A DNA stretch of 64,000 bases from Pseudonocardia sediminis. Its GTDB lineage: Bacteria > Actinomycetota > Actinomycetes > Mycobacteriales > Pseudonocardiaceae. Below, piece by piece: positions 19,957 through 29,662 of this stretch. Both the position numbers and the translations under genes were made by a program. The stretch's first letter is position 1. Each line of letters starts with the position of its first letter. Under the pieces are notes generated by a model. It did no database searches. It was not told where the DNA came from and saw only the letters and a list, made by a program, of their open reading frames with translations. The stretch is taken from positions 4,152,001 to 4,216,000 of the forward strand of contig NZ_SHKL01000001.1 of assembly GCF_004217185.1 (NCBI RefSeq), read 5' to 3'.

Positions 19957-19975
19957 GCTCGCCGAGTCCCGCCGA

Positions 19976-19999
19976 GTGGCCGGCGGGTCCACCGGCCAC
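19976..19999 (+). terminator. Hairpin after the kinase gene
   Basis: A perfect 8-bp GC-rich stem (19976-19983 with 19992-19999) with an 8-nt loop lies 20 bp past the kinase stop. Confidence 0.45.
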
Positions 20000-20088
20000 A
20001 CCTCGGCCGCACCGTCATGGCTGTCGCGGTGACACGATCGCATCGGGCTACGACGTTTCGCCTGCTCGGACGAGCACCGGTCGTCGGC

Positions 20089-20117
20089 TACCGATCGGTA
20101 ACCGGTCGCGGCATACT
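20089..20117 (+). promoter_or_regulatory. Palindromic operator and -10 before the SDR gene
   Basis: The perfect 12-bp palindrome TACCGATCGGTA (20089-20100) is followed 11 bp later by CATACT (20112-20117), which is seven bases from the ATG. The palindrome therefore overlaps the spacer/-35 region and is a good candidate for a repressor site, for example of the TetR type. No regulator gene lies beside it. Confidence 0.45.
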
Positions 20118-20124
20118 GCGCTCC

Positions 20125-20967
20125 ATGATCGGTCGCAGCGCACACTCCGTCCCCTCGCACACACCCCGTTCCGCCGTGGTCACCGGCGCCGCGCGGGGTA
20201 TCGGCGAGGCCATCGCCACCGAGCTCGTCGGGCGCGGCTACCGGGTGCTGGTGACCGACCTCGACGCGGCGGCGGCGCAGGCGACCGCGGACCGGATCGG
20301 TGCCGCGGGCGGGTGCGCCTACGACGTCACCGACCCCGCCGCCGCCCACGACGTCGCGAAGCGGGCCCGCGAGATCGCCCCGCTGGGTGCGTGGGTGAGC
20401 AACGCCGGCGTCGGGTTCGACGGCACGGTGACCGAGCTGAGCGAGGCCCACGCCCGTGCGCTCGTCGAGATCAACACGATGGGCCCGATCTGGGGCTGCC
20501 GGGCCGCCCTGGCCGCGTTCCGGGAGCAGGCCGGGGCGGGGACGGCGCGCGGCGGCGAGATCGGGGTGACCGTGTCGCTGTCCGCGCTCGGGCCGGTGCC
20601 GGGGCTCTCGGTCTACGCGGCGTCCAAGGCGGGTGCGCTGTCGATGGTGTCCGGGCTGGCCTCGGAGGTCCGCGCCGAGGGGGTCCGAGTGCACGCGATC
20701 TGCCCGGACGGGGTCAACACCGAGCTGCTGCGCTCGATGAAGCCCGGTGGGCAGGCCCAGGCCCTGATCCGCTCCGGGATGCTCGTCACACCGGAGCAGG
20801 TCGCCCAGGGCCTGGTCGGGATGTTCGGCACGTCGCGGGTCTACCGGACGATCCCCGGCTGGCGCGGGGCGATCATGCGCCTGACCGCGCTGGCCCCCGG
20901 CCCGGTGCTGCGCCTGGAGCCGGCGATGCGCGCCATCGGCGCCCGCCGCGCCAGGTCCCTGCGCTGA
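20125..20967 (+). CDS. Short-chain dehydrogenase/reductase
   Basis: A 280-residue classical SDR. The cofactor motif is TGAARGIG, followed by acidic VTDLDAAAAQ, suggesting NAD(H) preference. NNAG is degenerate as WVSNAGVGF. The catalytic Ser lies in VTVSLSALGP, and Tyr-x3-Lys is YAASK. The C-terminus ends with a basic ARRARSLR tail. The ATG at 20125 is supported by CATACT seven bases upstream; the frame remains open to 20017 without family similarity. The substrate is unknown. It is convergent with a small unknown gene, separated by a family B palindrome. Confidence 0.85.
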   Translation: MIGRSAHSVPSHTPRSAVVTGAARGIGEAIATELVGRGYRVLVTDLDAAAAQATADRIGAAGGCAYDVTDPAAAHDVAKRAREIAPLGAWVSNAGVGFDGTVTELSEAHARALVEINTMGPIWGCRAALAAFREQAGAGTARGGEIGVTVSLSALGPVPGLSVYAASKAGALSMVSGLASEVRAEGVRVHAICPDGVNTELLRSMKPGGQAQALIRSGMLVTPEQVAQGLVGMFGTSRVYRTIPGWRGAIMRLTALAPGPVLRLEPAMRAIGARRARSLR

Positions 20968-20973
20968 CGAGGT

Positions 20974-21020
20974 CGTGCGCGGAAAACGCTGCCGGGGCGA
21001 CGGTCTCCGCGCACGGGTGG
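20974..21020. repeat. Family B palindrome between convergent genes
   Basis: A 47-bp element with a perfect 10-bp stem CGTGCGCGGA (20974-20983 with 21006-21015). It aligns end to end with the 47-bp element at 42961-43007, sharing both arms and the GCTGCC segment. It probably terminates transcription from both sides. Confidence 0.65.
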
Positions 21021-21033
21021 GGTCGGCCCGGGG

Positions 21034-21402
21034 TCAGCTCTCGTCGGCCAGGCGGCGACGCATGTCCTGCTCCCGGGAGCGCTTGCGCAGGATCCGTTCC
21101 CGCGAGTCGTGGTCGCGCATGCGCTGCGGGTAGCCCACGAGCTGCACGTCGTAGATCGGGATCTTCATCGAACGGGCGAGCTTCTTCGCCTTGTTCGGGC
21201 TCCCGACGCGCCGCCGCGTCCACTCGCCGTCGTGCGCGACGAGCACGACCGTCGTCTCCGTCATCAGCGTCGAGGGCTCGACGAACGCCTCCACGCCGAC
21301 CCGCGTGCGCTCCCAGTCCCGCAGGTGCGCCTCGGGACTCGTCCCGGCCGCCCCGGCCGACTTCCCGGCCCGCCCGGGCCGGAACCTGTCCAGCAGACCC
21401 AT
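21034..21402 (-). CDS. Conserved actinobacterial protein of unknown function
   Basis: A 122-residue basic, soluble protein. It starts MGLLDRFRPGRAGKS, then has a compact domain: LRDWERTRVGVEAFVEPSTLM, TETTVVLVAHDGEWTRRRVGS, KKLARSMKIPIYDVQLVGYPQRM. It ends with a helical, Arg/Glu-rich tail. I recognise no named domain. The middle part (strand-rich, with a hydrophobic VVLVAHDGEW core) looks like a small folded unit. The ATG at 21402 is used because the family-like sequence begins there; the frame upstream is open but low-quality. It is divergent from lpdA by 181 bp. No function is proposed. Confidence 0.7.
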   Translation of the reverse strand: MGLLDRFRPGRAGKSAGAAGTSPEAHLRDWERTRVGVEAFVEPSTLMTETTVVLVAHDGEWTRRRVGSPNKAKKLARSMKIPIYDVQLVGYPQRMRDHDSRERILRKRSREQDMRRRLADES

Positions 21403-21583
21403 GCCACCCACCTCCGCTCTCCCCGCGACGCCACCCCGTGGCGTGCGTGATCTCCCCCTGCAACGTGCGGGAGGTCCGATTCGCTCCCGACGCCCCACCT
21501 GGCGTTGTCGGGCCGGAGTGACAAGATGGGCGTCGCGTGAGGTCACGGGCTTCGATGGCGGTGACCGGGAGGGAGCGAGCGCG

Positions 21584-22966
21584 GTGGCCGAGCACACTGC
21601 CGACCTGGTGATCCTGGGTGGTGGATCGGGCGGGTACGCCTGCGCGCTGCGCGCCGCCGAGCTCGGTCTGTCGGTCGTGCTGGTGGAGAAGGACAAGCTC
21701 GGCGGCACCTGCCTGCACCGCGGCTGCATCCCCACCAAGGCCCTGCTGCACGCCGCCGAGGTCGCCGACCACGCCCGCGACGGAGCCAGGGTCGGGGTCC
21801 GTTCGACGCTCGACGGCATCGACATGACCGGCGTGAACTCCTACAAGGACGGCGTCGTCACCAAGCTGTACAAGGGCCTGCAGGGGCTGGTGTCCTCCCG
21901 CGGGATCACCCTCGTCGAGGGCGCCGGGACGTTCGTCGGACCGCGGACGGTCCGGGTGGGTGATGATCGCTACACCGGCACCGACGTGGTCCTCGCCACC
22001 GGCTCCTACGCGCGGAGCCTGCCCGGCCTCGAGCTGGGCGGCCGGGTCGTCACCTCGGACGGTGCGATCTCCCTCGACGACGTGCCGGAGCGGGTCGTGG
22101 TGCTCGGCGGCGGCGTCATCGGGGTCGAGTTCGCGAGCGTGTGGCGCTCGTTCGGGGCCGAGGTCACGATCGTCGAGGCCCTGCCCCGGCTCGTCCCGGC
22201 CGAGGACGAGTTCGCCTCGAAGCTGCTGGAACGCGCGTTCCGCCGTCGCAAGATCAAATTCAAGACCGGCGTGCGGTTCACCGGCGCCACCCGGACCGGC
22301 GACGCCGTCACCGTCACCCTGGAGTCCGGCGAGGAGATCGAGGCGGACCTGCTGCTGGTCGCCGTCGGACGGGGCCCGAACACCACCGGGCACGGCTACT
22401 CCGACGCCGGCCTGGCGATGGACGGCGGCTTCGTCACCGTCGACGAGCGCCTGCGCACCAACCTCGACGGCGTCCGTGCCGTCGGTGACATCACCCGGGG
22501 CCTGCAGCTGGCCCACCGGGGCTTCGCGCACGGGATCTTCGTCGCCGAGGACGTCGCCGGGCTCGCCCCCGAGCCGATCGCCGAGGCCGGCATCCCGCGG
22601 GTCACCTACTGCGACCCCGAGATCGCCTCGGTCGGCCTGACCGAGGAGCAGGCCCGCGACGTGCACGGCGACGTGCAGACCGTGACCTACGACCTGTCCG
22701 GCAACGGCAAGTCGCAGATCCTGCAGACCGCCGGGGCCGTCAAACTGATCAAGGCGGGAGCGGAGGGCACCGACGGACCGGTCGTCGGCGTGCACATGGT
22801 CGGCTCCCGGGTCGGCGAACTGGTCGGTGAGGCCCAGCTCGTCTACAACTGGGAGGCGCTCCCCGCCGACGTCGCGTCGTTGATCCACGCCCACCCCACC
22901 CAGAACGAGGCGCTGGGCGAGGCCCATCTCGCGCTCGCCGGCAAACCCCTGCACACGCACGGCTGA
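21584..22966 (+). CDS. lpdA: Dihydrolipoyl dehydrogenase
   Basis: A 460-residue FAD flavoprotein (E3) that reoxidises dihydrolipoamide in 2-oxoacid dehydrogenase and glycine cleavage complexes. Seen: FAD motif [10 protein letters not shown], redox disulfide GGTCLHRGC (Cys43, Cys48), NAD-binding [26 protein letters not shown], and the C-terminal [14 protein letters not shown] with the catalytic His-Glu pair. The GTG at 21584 has a GGAGGG-type RBS. It lies 68 bp upstream of sucB, which makes a plausible E3-E2 pair; in M. tuberculosis the lpd gene is elsewhere. Confidence 0.95.
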   Translation: MAEHTADLVILGGGSGGYACALRAAELGLSVVLVEKDKLGGTCLHRGCIPTKALLHAAEVADHARDGARVGVRSTLDGIDMTGVNSYKDGVVTKLYKGLQGLVSSRGITLVEGAGTFVGPRTVRVGDDRYTGTDVVLATGSYARSLPGLELGGRVVTSDGAISLDDVPERVVVLGGGVIGVEFASVWRSFGAEVTIVEALPRLVPAEDEFASKLLERAFRRRKIKFKTGVRFTGATRTGDAVTVTLESGEEIEADLLLVAVGRGPNTTGHGYSDAGLAMDGGFVTVDERLRTNLDGVRAVGDITRGLQLAHRGFAHGIFVAEDVAGLAPEPIAEAGIPRVTYCDPEIASVGLTEEQARDVHGDVQTVTYDLSGNGKSQILQTAGAVKLIKAGAEGTDGPVVGVHMVGSRVGELVGEAQLVYNWEALPADVASLIHAHPTQNEALGEAHLALAGKPLHTHG

Positions 22967-23034
22967 CCCGCCCACCCACAGCGGGGCCGGCCACGACCCC
23001 GAACACCCACGCGGAAAGAGGAGCTCGACCCGAT

Positions 23035-24939
23035 ATGGCCTTCACCGTTCAGATGCCCGCCCTGGGCGAGAGTGTCACCGAGGGCACCGTCACCCGTTGG
23101 CTCAAGGCCGAGGGTGACACCGTCGAGGTCGACGAGCCGTTGCTCGAGGTCTCCACGGACAAGGTGGACACCGAGATCCCCTCGCCCGCCGCGGGCACCC
23201 TCGAGCGCATCGTCGCCGCCGAGGACGACACCGTCGAGGTCGGCGGCGACCTCGCCGTGATCGGCGACGGCTCCGGCGGAGGCGGCGAGTCCTCCGGTGG
23301 GGAGGAGAAGGCCGAGGAGGCCGACGAGGCCCCGGCGCAGGAGCCCGCCCAGGAGGAGGCCCCGGCGCAGGAGGAGAGCGAGCCGGAGCCGGCCGCCGCG
23401 TCGGGCGGGTCCTCGGGCGGTTCGTCCGGCGGCGGTTCCGGGACCCCGGTGACCATGCCCGAGCTGGGCGAGAGCGTCACCGAGGGCACGGTCACGCGCT
23501 GGCTCAAGCAGGTCGGTGACGAGGTCGCGGTCGACGAGCCGCTGCTCGAGGTGTCCACCGACAAGGTCGACACCGAGATCCCCTCGCCGGTCGCGGGCAC
23601 GCTGCTCGAGCACTCGGCGAACGAGGACGACACGGTCGAGGTCGGCGGGCAGCTCGCCGTCATCGGGGACGCGTCCGCCGCTTCCTCCGACGGCGGCGGT
23701 TCCTCCGAGCCCGAGCCGGAGAAGAAGGCCGAGCCCGAGGAGAAGGCCGAGCCGGAGGTCGCCCGGCAGAAGGCCTCGCCCAAGTCCGAGGGCAGCGCCC
23801 CGCCGAAGGACGACGCCCCGGACGCGAAGGACCGCGCGACCCAGACCGAGGAGAAGGCCCCCGCCCAGGAGGACTCGACCCGGCAGAGCTCCGCGCCGGC
23901 CTCCGGTGGCGGCAGCGGCTCCGGCGGTGGCAGCGGCGCCGGTGACAACGGCTCGTCCGGCGACCGTCCCTACGTCACTCCCCTCGTCCGCAAGCTGGCC
24001 CAGGAGAACGACATCGACCTGTCGTCGGTCACCGGCAGCGGTGTCGGCGGCCGGATCCGCAAGCAGGACGTGCTGGCCGCGGCCGAGGAGAAGAAGGCCC
24101 CGGTCGCGTCCCCGGCTCCCGCGGAGTCGGCACCGGCGGTGTCCGCGCCCTCGGGCGGCGGCTCGTCCGCCCCGAAGACCCCGCAGGCCGTCCCGACCCG
24201 TCCGGACAACGCCCCGGAGCCGGGCAGCACCGTCAAGCTGCCGCGCCTTCGCCAGGTGATCGCGCAGCGGATGACCGAGTCGCTGTCGACGTCGGCGCAG
24301 CTCACGACGGTCCAGGAGGTCGACCTCACCCGGATCACGAAGCTGCGCGCCCGGGTCAAGGACGAGTTCCGCCGTCGCGAGGGCGCGAACCTGACCTTCC
24401 TCGGGTTCATCGCCAAGGCCACCGTCGAGGCGCTCAAGGCCTTCCCGGCCGTCAACGCCTCGATCAGCGAGGACGGCAAGCAGGTCACCTACCACGGTGC
24501 GGTCCACCTGGGCATCGCCGTGGACACCCCGCGCGGCCTCCTGGTCCCGGTGATCAAGAACGCCGACGACCTGAGTCTCGCCGGGCTGGCGAAGAACATC
24601 GCCGACGTGGCGGCCCGCACCCGGGACAACAAGATCGGCCCGGACGAGCTGTCGGGCGGCACCTTCACGATCACGAACATCGGGTCCGCGGGCGCGCTGT
24701 TCGACACCCCGATCATCAACCAGCCCCAGGTCGGCATCCTGGGCACCGGGGCGATCAGCAAGGAGCCGAAGGTCATCACCTCGGCCGAGGGCGACGACGT
24801 CATCGCCGTCCGCTCGGTGTGCTTCCTGCCGCTGACCTACGACCACCGCCTGGTCGACGGCGCGGACGCGGGCCGCTTCCTCTCCGCGATCCGGGCCCGC
24901 CTGGAGGAGGGCGCGTTCGAGGCCGAGCTGGGTCTCTGA
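23035..24939 (+). CDS. sucB: Dihydrolipoyllysine-residue succinyltransferase (E2) with two lipoyl domains
   Basis: A 634-residue E2 core of a 2-oxoacid dehydrogenase complex. It is equivalent to M. tuberculosis DlaT/SucB (Rv2215), which works in pyruvate dehydrogenase and antioxidant defence there. Two nearly identical lipoyl domains lie at about 1-76 (Lys43) and 139-214 (Lys177), each with [12 protein letters not shown]. Acidic/Ser-Gly linkers follow. The E3-binding domain is near 312-350 ([13 protein letters not shown]). The catalytic domain ends in [11 protein letters not shown] (His604, with Asp-Gly). The ATG has GAGGAG upstream. lipB and lipA downstream supply its lipoate. Whether its natural substrate is acetyl or succinyl cannot be settled here. 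Confidence 0.94.
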   Translation: MAFTVQMPALGESVTEGTVTRWLKAEGDTVEVDEPLLEVSTDKVDTEIPSPAAGTLERIVAAEDDTVEVGGDLAVIGDGSGGGGESSGGEEKAEEADEAPAQEPAQEEAPAQEESEPEPAAASGGSSGGSSGGGSGTPVTMPELGESVTEGTVTRWLKQVGDEVAVDEPLLEVSTDKVDTEIPSPVAGTLLEHSANEDDTVEVGGQLAVIGDASAASSDGGGSSEPEPEKKAEPEEKAEPEVARQKASPKSEGSAPPKDDAPDAKDRATQTEEKAPAQEDSTRQSSAPASGGGSGSGGGSGAGDNGSSGDRPYVTPLVRKLAQENDIDLSSVTGSGVGGRIRKQDVLAAAEEKKAPVASPAPAESAPAVSAPSGGGSSAPKTPQAVPTRPDNAPEPGSTVKLPRLRQVIAQRMTESLSTSAQLTTVQEVDLTRITKLRARVKDEFRRREGANLTFLGFIAKATVEALKAFPAVNASISEDGKQVTYHGAVHLGIAVDTPRGLLVPVIKNADDLSLAGLAKNIADVAARTRDNKIGPDELSGGTFTITNIGSAGALFDTPIINQPQVGILGTGAISKEPKVITSAEGDDVIAVRSVCFLPLTYDHRLVDGADAGRFLSAIRARLEEGAFEAELGL

Positions 24940-24978
24940 CGCACCTCCCTGCCGGCGCGGGAGTCCCCTGACCGGTGC

Positions 24979-25027
24979 AACGAGCGTGACGTTCGTGGCG
25001 TGGATCGCCACGGACGTCACGCTCGTT
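24979..25027 (+). terminator. Long hairpin after sucB
   Basis: A 22-bp stem (24979-25000 with 25006-25027) with one G-T wobble and a TGGAT loop. The arm begins AACGAGCGTGACGT. It lies 40 bp after the sucB stop. It may belong to the same class of boundary palindromes as families A and B, although the sequence differs. Confidence 0.75.
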
Positions 25028-25085
25028 CGCGTTCGGGGGCACCCCCGGCGCGCGCGTTCCCCCCGCCTCCGGAAGGATCGACGCC

Positions 25086-25976
25086 GTGCGAGTCGTGGTG
25101 GCCGGTTCGTCCGGTCTGATCGGAACGGCCCTGGTCGCCCACCTGCGGGGCGCGGGGCACGAGGTGCTGCGCCTGGTACGGCGCACCCCCGCCGCCCCCG
25201 ACGAGCGGGGCTGGGACCCGCCGTCGGGGCGTCTGGACGAGGGCGCGCTGGACGGTGCGGACGCCGTGGTGAACCTGGGCGGGGTCGGCATCGCCGACCG
25301 GCCGTGGAGCGGTGCCCGCAAGCAGGCGGTGCGCGACTCCCGCAACGTGCCCACCGACGTGCTCGCCACCGCGGTGGCACGGCACGGGGTCCCGACGATG
25401 ATCAGCGGCTCGGCGGTGGGCTACTACGGCGACACCGGCGACCGGGAGACCGACGAGTCCGGCCCCTCGGGCAGCGGGTTCCTCGCCGACGTCTGCCGCG
25501 ACTGGGAGGCAGCCGCCGCCCCCGCCGCGGACGCCGGCGCGCGGGTCGTGCTGATCCGCACCGGACTGGTGCTCTCCCCCTCCGGCGGGCTGCTGGCCAA
25601 GGTCCGCCCGCTGTTCAAGGGCTTCCTCGGCGCCCGTCTCGGCTCCGGGCGCCAGTACATGCCCTGGATCTCCCTCGACGACGAGATCTCCGCGATCCGC
25701 TTCGCCGTGGAGAACGACGCGCTGCGCGGCCCGGTCAACCTGACCGGCCCGGTCCCGGTGACCAACGCCGAGTTCACCACCGAGCTCGGGCACGCCGTCG
25801 GCCGTCCCACGCCGATGGCCGTGCCGGCGTTCGTCATCACCGCGGGACTGGGCGAGCTGGGCCGCGAGACGCTGCTCATGGGCCAGCGGGCGGTACCGAA
25901 GGCGCTCCACGACGCCGGGTTCCAGTTCCGCCACCACACCATCGGCGACGCGCTGTCGGCCGCGGTCGGCACGTGA
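25086..25976 (+). CDS. TIGR01777 / DUF1731 NAD-dependent epimerase-like protein
   Basis: A 296-residue extended-SDR protein of the TIGR01777 family (Rv2216 equivalent). The Rossmann motif is [16 protein letters not shown]. Family segments are [45 protein letters not shown] and [15 protein letters not shown]. The C-terminal DUF1731 part contains [12 protein letters not shown]. No enzymatic activity is established for the family to my knowledge. The GTG start is at 25086. The stop overlaps the next start by 4 bp (GTGA), implying translational coupling to the FAD enzyme. Confidence 0.88.
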   Translation: MRVVVAGSSGLIGTALVAHLRGAGHEVLRLVRRTPAAPDERGWDPPSGRLDEGALDGADAVVNLGGVGIADRPWSGARKQAVRDSRNVPTDVLATAVARHGVPTMISGSAVGYYGDTGDRETDESGPSGSGFLADVCRDWEAAAAPAADAGARVVLIRTGLVLSPSGGLLAKVRPLFKGFLGARLGSGRQYMPWISLDDEISAIRFAVENDALRGPVNLTGPVPVTNAEFTTELGHAVGRPTPMAVPAFVITAGLGELGRETLLMGQRAVPKALHDAGFQFRHHTIGDALSAAVGT

Positions 25977-27271
25977 GCGCCGGCGCGACGAGCTCGGGAG
26001 CGGCCCCCGCCGGGGACGGCACCCCGGACGTCCTGATCGTCGGTGCCGGTCTGGCCGGGCTGCGCGCCGCACGGGTGCTGCACCGGGCCGGGCTGTCGGT
26101 GAAAATCCTGGAGGCCTCGGACCGGGTCGGCGGCCGGATGGCGACCGACGTCGTCGACGGGTTCCGCTGCGACCGCGGGTTTCAGGTCCTCAACACCTCC
26201 TACCCCGCGCTGCACGCCGCCCTGGCCCCGCACGGGCTGGACTCCCTCGGGGTGCGCCCGTTCGAGCCGGGTGCGGCGATCCGCGCCGGCGACGGGGAGC
26301 TGCACACGTTCGTCAACCCGCTGCGCCGTCCCGGCGGCGCGCCCGCCACGGCGCTGGACGACCTGTTCGGCCCGCTGGACAAGGCCCGTCTCGTCGCCTG
26401 GACCGCGCGCGTGCTGGCGTCCCCGCCGTCGCGGACCGCGGCCCGCATCCGCGACTCCGGCGCCGACGACCTGGCCGCGGCCGGGCTCGGCGGGCCGGTC
26501 ACCGACCGGTTCCTGCGCCCGTTCCTGTCCGGGGTGCTCGGTGAGACCGCGCTGCAGACGTCGTCGGCGTTCGTGCGGCTGGTGTGGCGCAGCTTCGCCC
26601 TCGGCACGATCGTCGTCCCGGACGACGGCATGGAGGCCCTGCCCCGGCGCCTCGCCGCCGGCCTGCCCGACGGCACGGTCGAGTTCGGGGTGCGCGTGCA
26701 CGAGGTGACGGGCGGATCGCGGCCGTCGGTGCGCACCGACCACGGCGCGCACAGCGCCCGCGCGGTGCTCGTCGCCGCCGACCCGCGCACCGCGGCGTCG
26801 CTGCTGCCCGGGGTCGCCGAGCCCACGATGAACGCGCTGACCACCTGGTTCCACACACCGCCGGTCGCGCCGACCGGGGAGGCGCTGCTGCACCTCGACG
26901 GCACCGGCGGTCCGGTCGTCAACACCATGGTCATGACGGCCGCAGCGCCGGGCTACTCCGCCAGCGGGCGCCCGCTGGTGGCGTCGTCGGTGGTCGGGGT
27001 GCCGGGACCGGACGGGATCGGCGAGGCCGGGGTGCGGCGCGAGCTGGCCCGGATCTACGGCGTGCCGACCGACGACTGGGAGCACGTGCACACCGCGGAG
27101 ATCCCCGAGGCGCTGCCGCTGTTCCCCGCCGGACGCCCGGTCCGCCGCGACGTCGAGCTCGGCGACGGCCTGTTCGTCGCCGGCGACCACCGCGACACCC
27201 CGTCGACGCAGGGTGCGCTGGTCAGCGGCCGCCGTGCCGCGCAGGCGGTGCTCTCCTCCCTCGGGAGGTAG
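25973..27271 (+). CDS. FAD-dependent oxidoreductase (amine oxidase-like)
   Basis: A 432-residue flavoprotein of the monoamine oxidase/phytoene desaturase superfamily. The dinucleotide motif is [37 protein letters not shown], here near residues 18-55 with the downstream GG doublet. A central region has [19 protein letters not shown]. The C-terminal FAD contact is [25 protein letters not shown]. The substrate is unknown. The GTG overlaps the stop of the TIGR01777 gene by 4 bp. It lies upstream of lipB but with a separate leaderless lipB promoter between, so it need not belong to lipoate metabolism. Confidence 0.87.
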   Translation: MSAGATSSGAAPAGDGTPDVLIVGAGLAGLRAARVLHRAGLSVKILEASDRVGGRMATDVVDGFRCDRGFQVLNTSYPALHAALAPHGLDSLGVRPFEPGAAIRAGDGELHTFVNPLRRPGGAPATALDDLFGPLDKARLVAWTARVLASPPSRTAARIRDSGADDLAAAGLGGPVTDRFLRPFLSGVLGETALQTSSAFVRLVWRSFALGTIVVPDDGMEALPRRLAAGLPDGTVEFGVRVHEVTGGSRPSVRTDHGAHSARAVLVAADPRTAASLLPGVAEPTMNALTTWFHTPPVAPTGEALLHLDGTGGPVVNTMVMTAAAPGYSASGRPLVASSVVGVPGPDGIGEAGVRRELARIYGVPTDDWEHVHTAEIPEALPLFPAGRPVRRDVELGDGLFVAGDHRDTPSTQGALVSGRRAAQAVLSSLGR

Positions 27272-27285
27272 GGCGCGCACGGGGG

Positions 27286-27291
27286 TAGTTT
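27286..27291 (+). promoter_or_regulatory. Candidate leaderless promoter -10 of lipB
   Basis: TAGTTT lies six bases before the lipB ATG, so transcription would start at or next to the start codon. Confidence 0.45.
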
Positions 27292-27297
27292 GGGGTC

Positions 27298-28050
27298 ATG
27301 CCCGACGCACACTCGTCCTGTCGCCGCAGCTCCGACCCGGTCCGGGTGGACCGTCTCGGACGGGTGGAGTACCAGCGGGCCTGGGACACGCAGAAGGCGA
27401 ACGCGGCCGCGCGGCGCGACGGCTCCGGGCCGGACGTGCTGATGCTGCTCGAGCACCCGGCGGTCTACACCGCGGGGCGGCGCACGCAGCCCGAGGACCG
27501 GCCGGTCGACGGCACGCCGGTGATCGACGTCGACCGCGGCGGGCGGATCACCTGGCACGGGCCGGGCCAGCTCGTCGGGTACCCGATCGTGCAGCTGTCC
27601 GAGCCGATGGACGTCGTCGACTACGTGCGACGCCTGGAGGAGGCGCTGATCGCCGTCGTCGACGGTCTCGGGGTCCCCGGCGCCGGCCGCGTGGACGGGC
27701 GCAGCGGCGTCTGGCTCCCCGCAGCCGGCGGCCGTCCGGAGCGCAAGGTCGCCGCGATCGGCGTCCGCATCGCCGGTGGGGTCACCCAGCACGGCTTCGC
27801 GATCAACTGCGACCCCGACCTCGGCGACTTCGGCCGGATCGTGCCCTGCGGGATCGCCGACGCCGGGGTCAGCTCCCTGTCGGCCGAGCTGGGCCGCGAC
27901 GTCACCGTCGACGAGGTGACCGGGACCGTCACGACGGCGGTGCTCGACGCCCTCGAGGGACGCCTGCCGGTGCGCCCGCACGAGGTCGCACGTCCGGAGA
28001 CGCCCGCCGCCGCGGGCCTGAACCTGCAGCTGCACCCGTCCCTGCGGTGA
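27298..28050 (+). CDS. lipB: Octanoyltransferase
   Basis: A 250-residue enzyme that moves octanoate from acyl carrier protein to the lipoyl domains of E2 and GcvH proteins. Seen: [43 protein letters not shown], the catalytic Lys150 in [10 protein letters not shown] and Cys184 in [14 protein letters not shown]. This matches the Cys/Lys dyad known for M. tuberculosis LipB. The ATG at 27298 is preceded by TAGTTT at leaderless spacing. lipA lies 2.6 kb downstream, interrupted by three unrelated genes, whereas the two are adjacent in mycobacteria. Confidence 0.95.
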   Translation: MPDAHSSCRRSSDPVRVDRLGRVEYQRAWDTQKANAAARRDGSGPDVLMLLEHPAVYTAGRRTQPEDRPVDGTPVIDVDRGGRITWHGPGQLVGYPIVQLSEPMDVVDYVRRLEEALIAVVDGLGVPGAGRVDGRSGVWLPAAGGRPERKVAAIGVRIAGGVTQHGFAINCDPDLGDFGRIVPCGIADAGVSSLSAELGRDVTVDEVTGTVTTAVLDALEGRLPVRPHEVARPETPAAAGLNLQLHPSLR

Positions 28051-28054
28051 TCGT

Positions 28055-28107
28055 TTGACCCGGCTCCACCACGCGCCTAGCCTCGTACGTGATTCCGGAA
28101 TTCCGGA
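28055..28107 (+). promoter_or_regulatory. Promoter and palindromic operator of the ArsR-like gene
   Basis: TTGACC (28055-28060), a 17-bp spacer and TAGCCT (28078-28083) form a clear housekeeping-type promoter. Just past the expected transcription start lies the perfect palindrome TCCGGAATTCCGGA (28094-28107), also readable as a tandem ATTCCGGA repeat. The arrangement fits autorepression by the downstream regulator. Confidence 0.6.
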
Positions 28108-28131
28108 GAACGTCGGAGGGAGGAAGCGACC

Positions 28132-28641
28132 GTGGTCGAGCACGCCCCCTCGACGGACCCCGCGACCGACTCCCGGCTCGAGGAGCTGGAACGCCGGCTG
28201 CGCGACGTCGAGCGTGCTCTCGGGGGCGGTGCCCCGGATCCCGGCCCCGTCCGTGCGGAGGGCGACCCCGGGACCGTGCACTACGGCGGCGACGTGCACC
28301 TGTACGGCGACATCTCCTGGCAGTGCACCTACGACGCCGGCGCCACCTTGGACCTCGACGACGACCCGCGCACGTCCGTGCTCAGCGCACTCGGGCACCC
28401 GGTGCGGGTGCGGATCGTGCGCAGCCTGTTGCGCGGCCCGCGCGGGACCGCCGAGCTCGGCGAGGCTGCGGAGCTGGCCTCGACCGGGCAGCTCTACCAC
28501 CACCTGCGCGCCCTGACCCACTGCGGCCTGGTCGAGCAGGACGGGCGCGGCAGCTACCGGATCGCGCCGCGCACCGTCGTCCCGGCGCTGGTCCTGCTCA
28601 CCGCCGCCGCTGATATCGCGGGCCAGCTCGGGGCGGGCTGA
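28132..28641 (+). CDS. ArsR-like winged-helix transcriptional regulator
   Basis: A 169-residue regulator. The N-terminus has a short coiled coil (SRLEELERRLRDVERAL, about residues 14-31). A linker with HYGGDVHLYGDISWQ follows, then a winged-helix domain from about 80 to 150: SVLSALGHPVRVRIVRSLLRGPRGTAELGE, STGQLYHHLRALTHCGLVEQDGRGSYRI. The recognition helix resembles ArsR/HTH_20 proteins. No metal-binding cysteine pair is obvious, so the ligand is unknown. The start is GTG 28132 behind GGAGGGAGGAAG. It has its own promoter and a palindromic operator, probably for autoregulation. It separates lipB from lipA. Confidence 0.83.
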   Translation: MVEHAPSTDPATDSRLEELERRLRDVERALGGGAPDPGPVRAEGDPGTVHYGGDVHLYGDISWQCTYDAGATLDLDDDPRTSVLSALGHPVRVRIVRSLLRGPRGTAELGEAAELASTGQLYHHLRALTHCGLVEQDGRGSYRIAPRTVVPALVLLTAAADIAGQLGAG

Positions 28642-28664
28642 CCCGACAGCAGGCCGCGGTGGGC

Positions 28665-29600
28665 CTACGCCAGCTGCGGCAGCACGTCGGAGGCGAACGC
28701 CTCGATGTGCGCGAGGTCGGACAGGTCGAGGATCTGCAGGTAGACGCGGTCGATGCGGGCGTCGTCGCGCCACTGGCCGAGCAGGTCGACGAGCTCGCCA
28801 GGGGTGCCTCCGAGGGCGGAGTTCCGGACGACGTCGACGCCCCGGCCGACCGCGGCGGCCCGGCTCTTGACCTCGGCCTCGTCGCGGCCCAGGCAGAGCA
28901 TCTGCGCCGTCGAGCGGACGATGCTGCCCGGGTCCCGGCCGGCGTCCTCACACGCCCGGTCGACCCGCTCGAACTGCTCGACCGCACGGTCGATCGGCGC
29001 GAACGGGACGTTGAACTCGTCGGCGAACCGCGCGGCCAGGCCGGGGGTCCGCTTCGGGCCCATACCGCCGAGCACGATCGGCGGGCGCGGTGACTGCACC
29101 GGGCGCGGCAGGGCCGGCGACCCGGAGATCGTGTAGTGGTCCCCGGAGTAGTCGAACGTCTCCCCCGGCGCCGTCGCCCACAGCCCGGTGATGATCTCCA
29201 GCTGCTCGGTGTAGCGCTCGAAACGCTCCCCCAGCGGCGGGAACGGGATGCCGTACGCGGCGTGCTCGGCGTCGAACCAGCCCGAGCCCAGGCCCAGCTC
29301 GACACGTCCACCGGACATCTGGTCGACCTGCGCGACGGCCACCGCCAGCGGTCCGGGGAGCCGGAACGTCGCCGAGGTGACGAGCGTGCCCAGACGGATC
29401 CGGCTGGTCTCGCGGGCCAGTGCGGCCAGGGTCAGCCACGCGTCGGTGGGGCCGGGCTCGCCGCTGCCGTCGCCCATCGCGAGGAAGTGGTCGGAGCGGA
29501 AGAACGCGTCGAACCCGGCGTCCTCGGTCGTGCGCGCGACGCGGAGCAGGTCGTCGTAGGTGGCGCCCTGCTGGGGCTCGGTGAAGATCCGGAAGTCCAC
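28665..29600 (-). CDS. LLM-class F420-dependent oxidoreductase
   Basis: A 311-residue luciferase-like monooxygenase-fold protein of the actinobacterial F420-dependent type. Seen: FRIFTEPQQGATYDDLLRVAR, GFDAFFRSDHFLAMGDGSG, IRLGTLVTSATFRLPGPLA, GRVELGLGSGWFDAEH, FPPLGERFERYTEQL, PPIVLGGMGPKRTP. Flavin-independent F420 use is inferred from the family, not seen. The substrate is unknown. The GTG at 29600 has TAGCGT eight bases upstream. It is divergent from the SDR at 29663, which has its own leaderless -10. A second LLM protein, not closely similar, is at 42019. Confidence 0.86.
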   Translation of the reverse strand: MDFRIFTEPQQGATYDDLLRVARTTEDAGFDAFFRSDHFLAMGDGSGEPGPTDAWLTLAALARETSRIRLGTLVTSATFRLPGPLAVAVAQVDQMSGGRVELGLGSGWFDAEHAAYGIPFPPLGERFERYTEQLEIITGLWATAPGETFDYSGDHYTISGSPALPRPVQSPRPPIVLGGMGPKRTPGLAARFADEFNVPFAPIDRAVEQFERVDRACEDAGRDPGSIVRSTAQMLCLGRDEAEVKSRAAAVGRGVDVVRNSALGGTPGELVDLLGQWRDDARIDRVYLQILDLSDLAHIEAFASDVLPQLA

Positions 29601-29662
29601 GTCCGCGAACGCTAGCGGGTGCGCTGCCCGGCGGCGCGGTGCGCGCCCCTAGGGTTCGGCGG

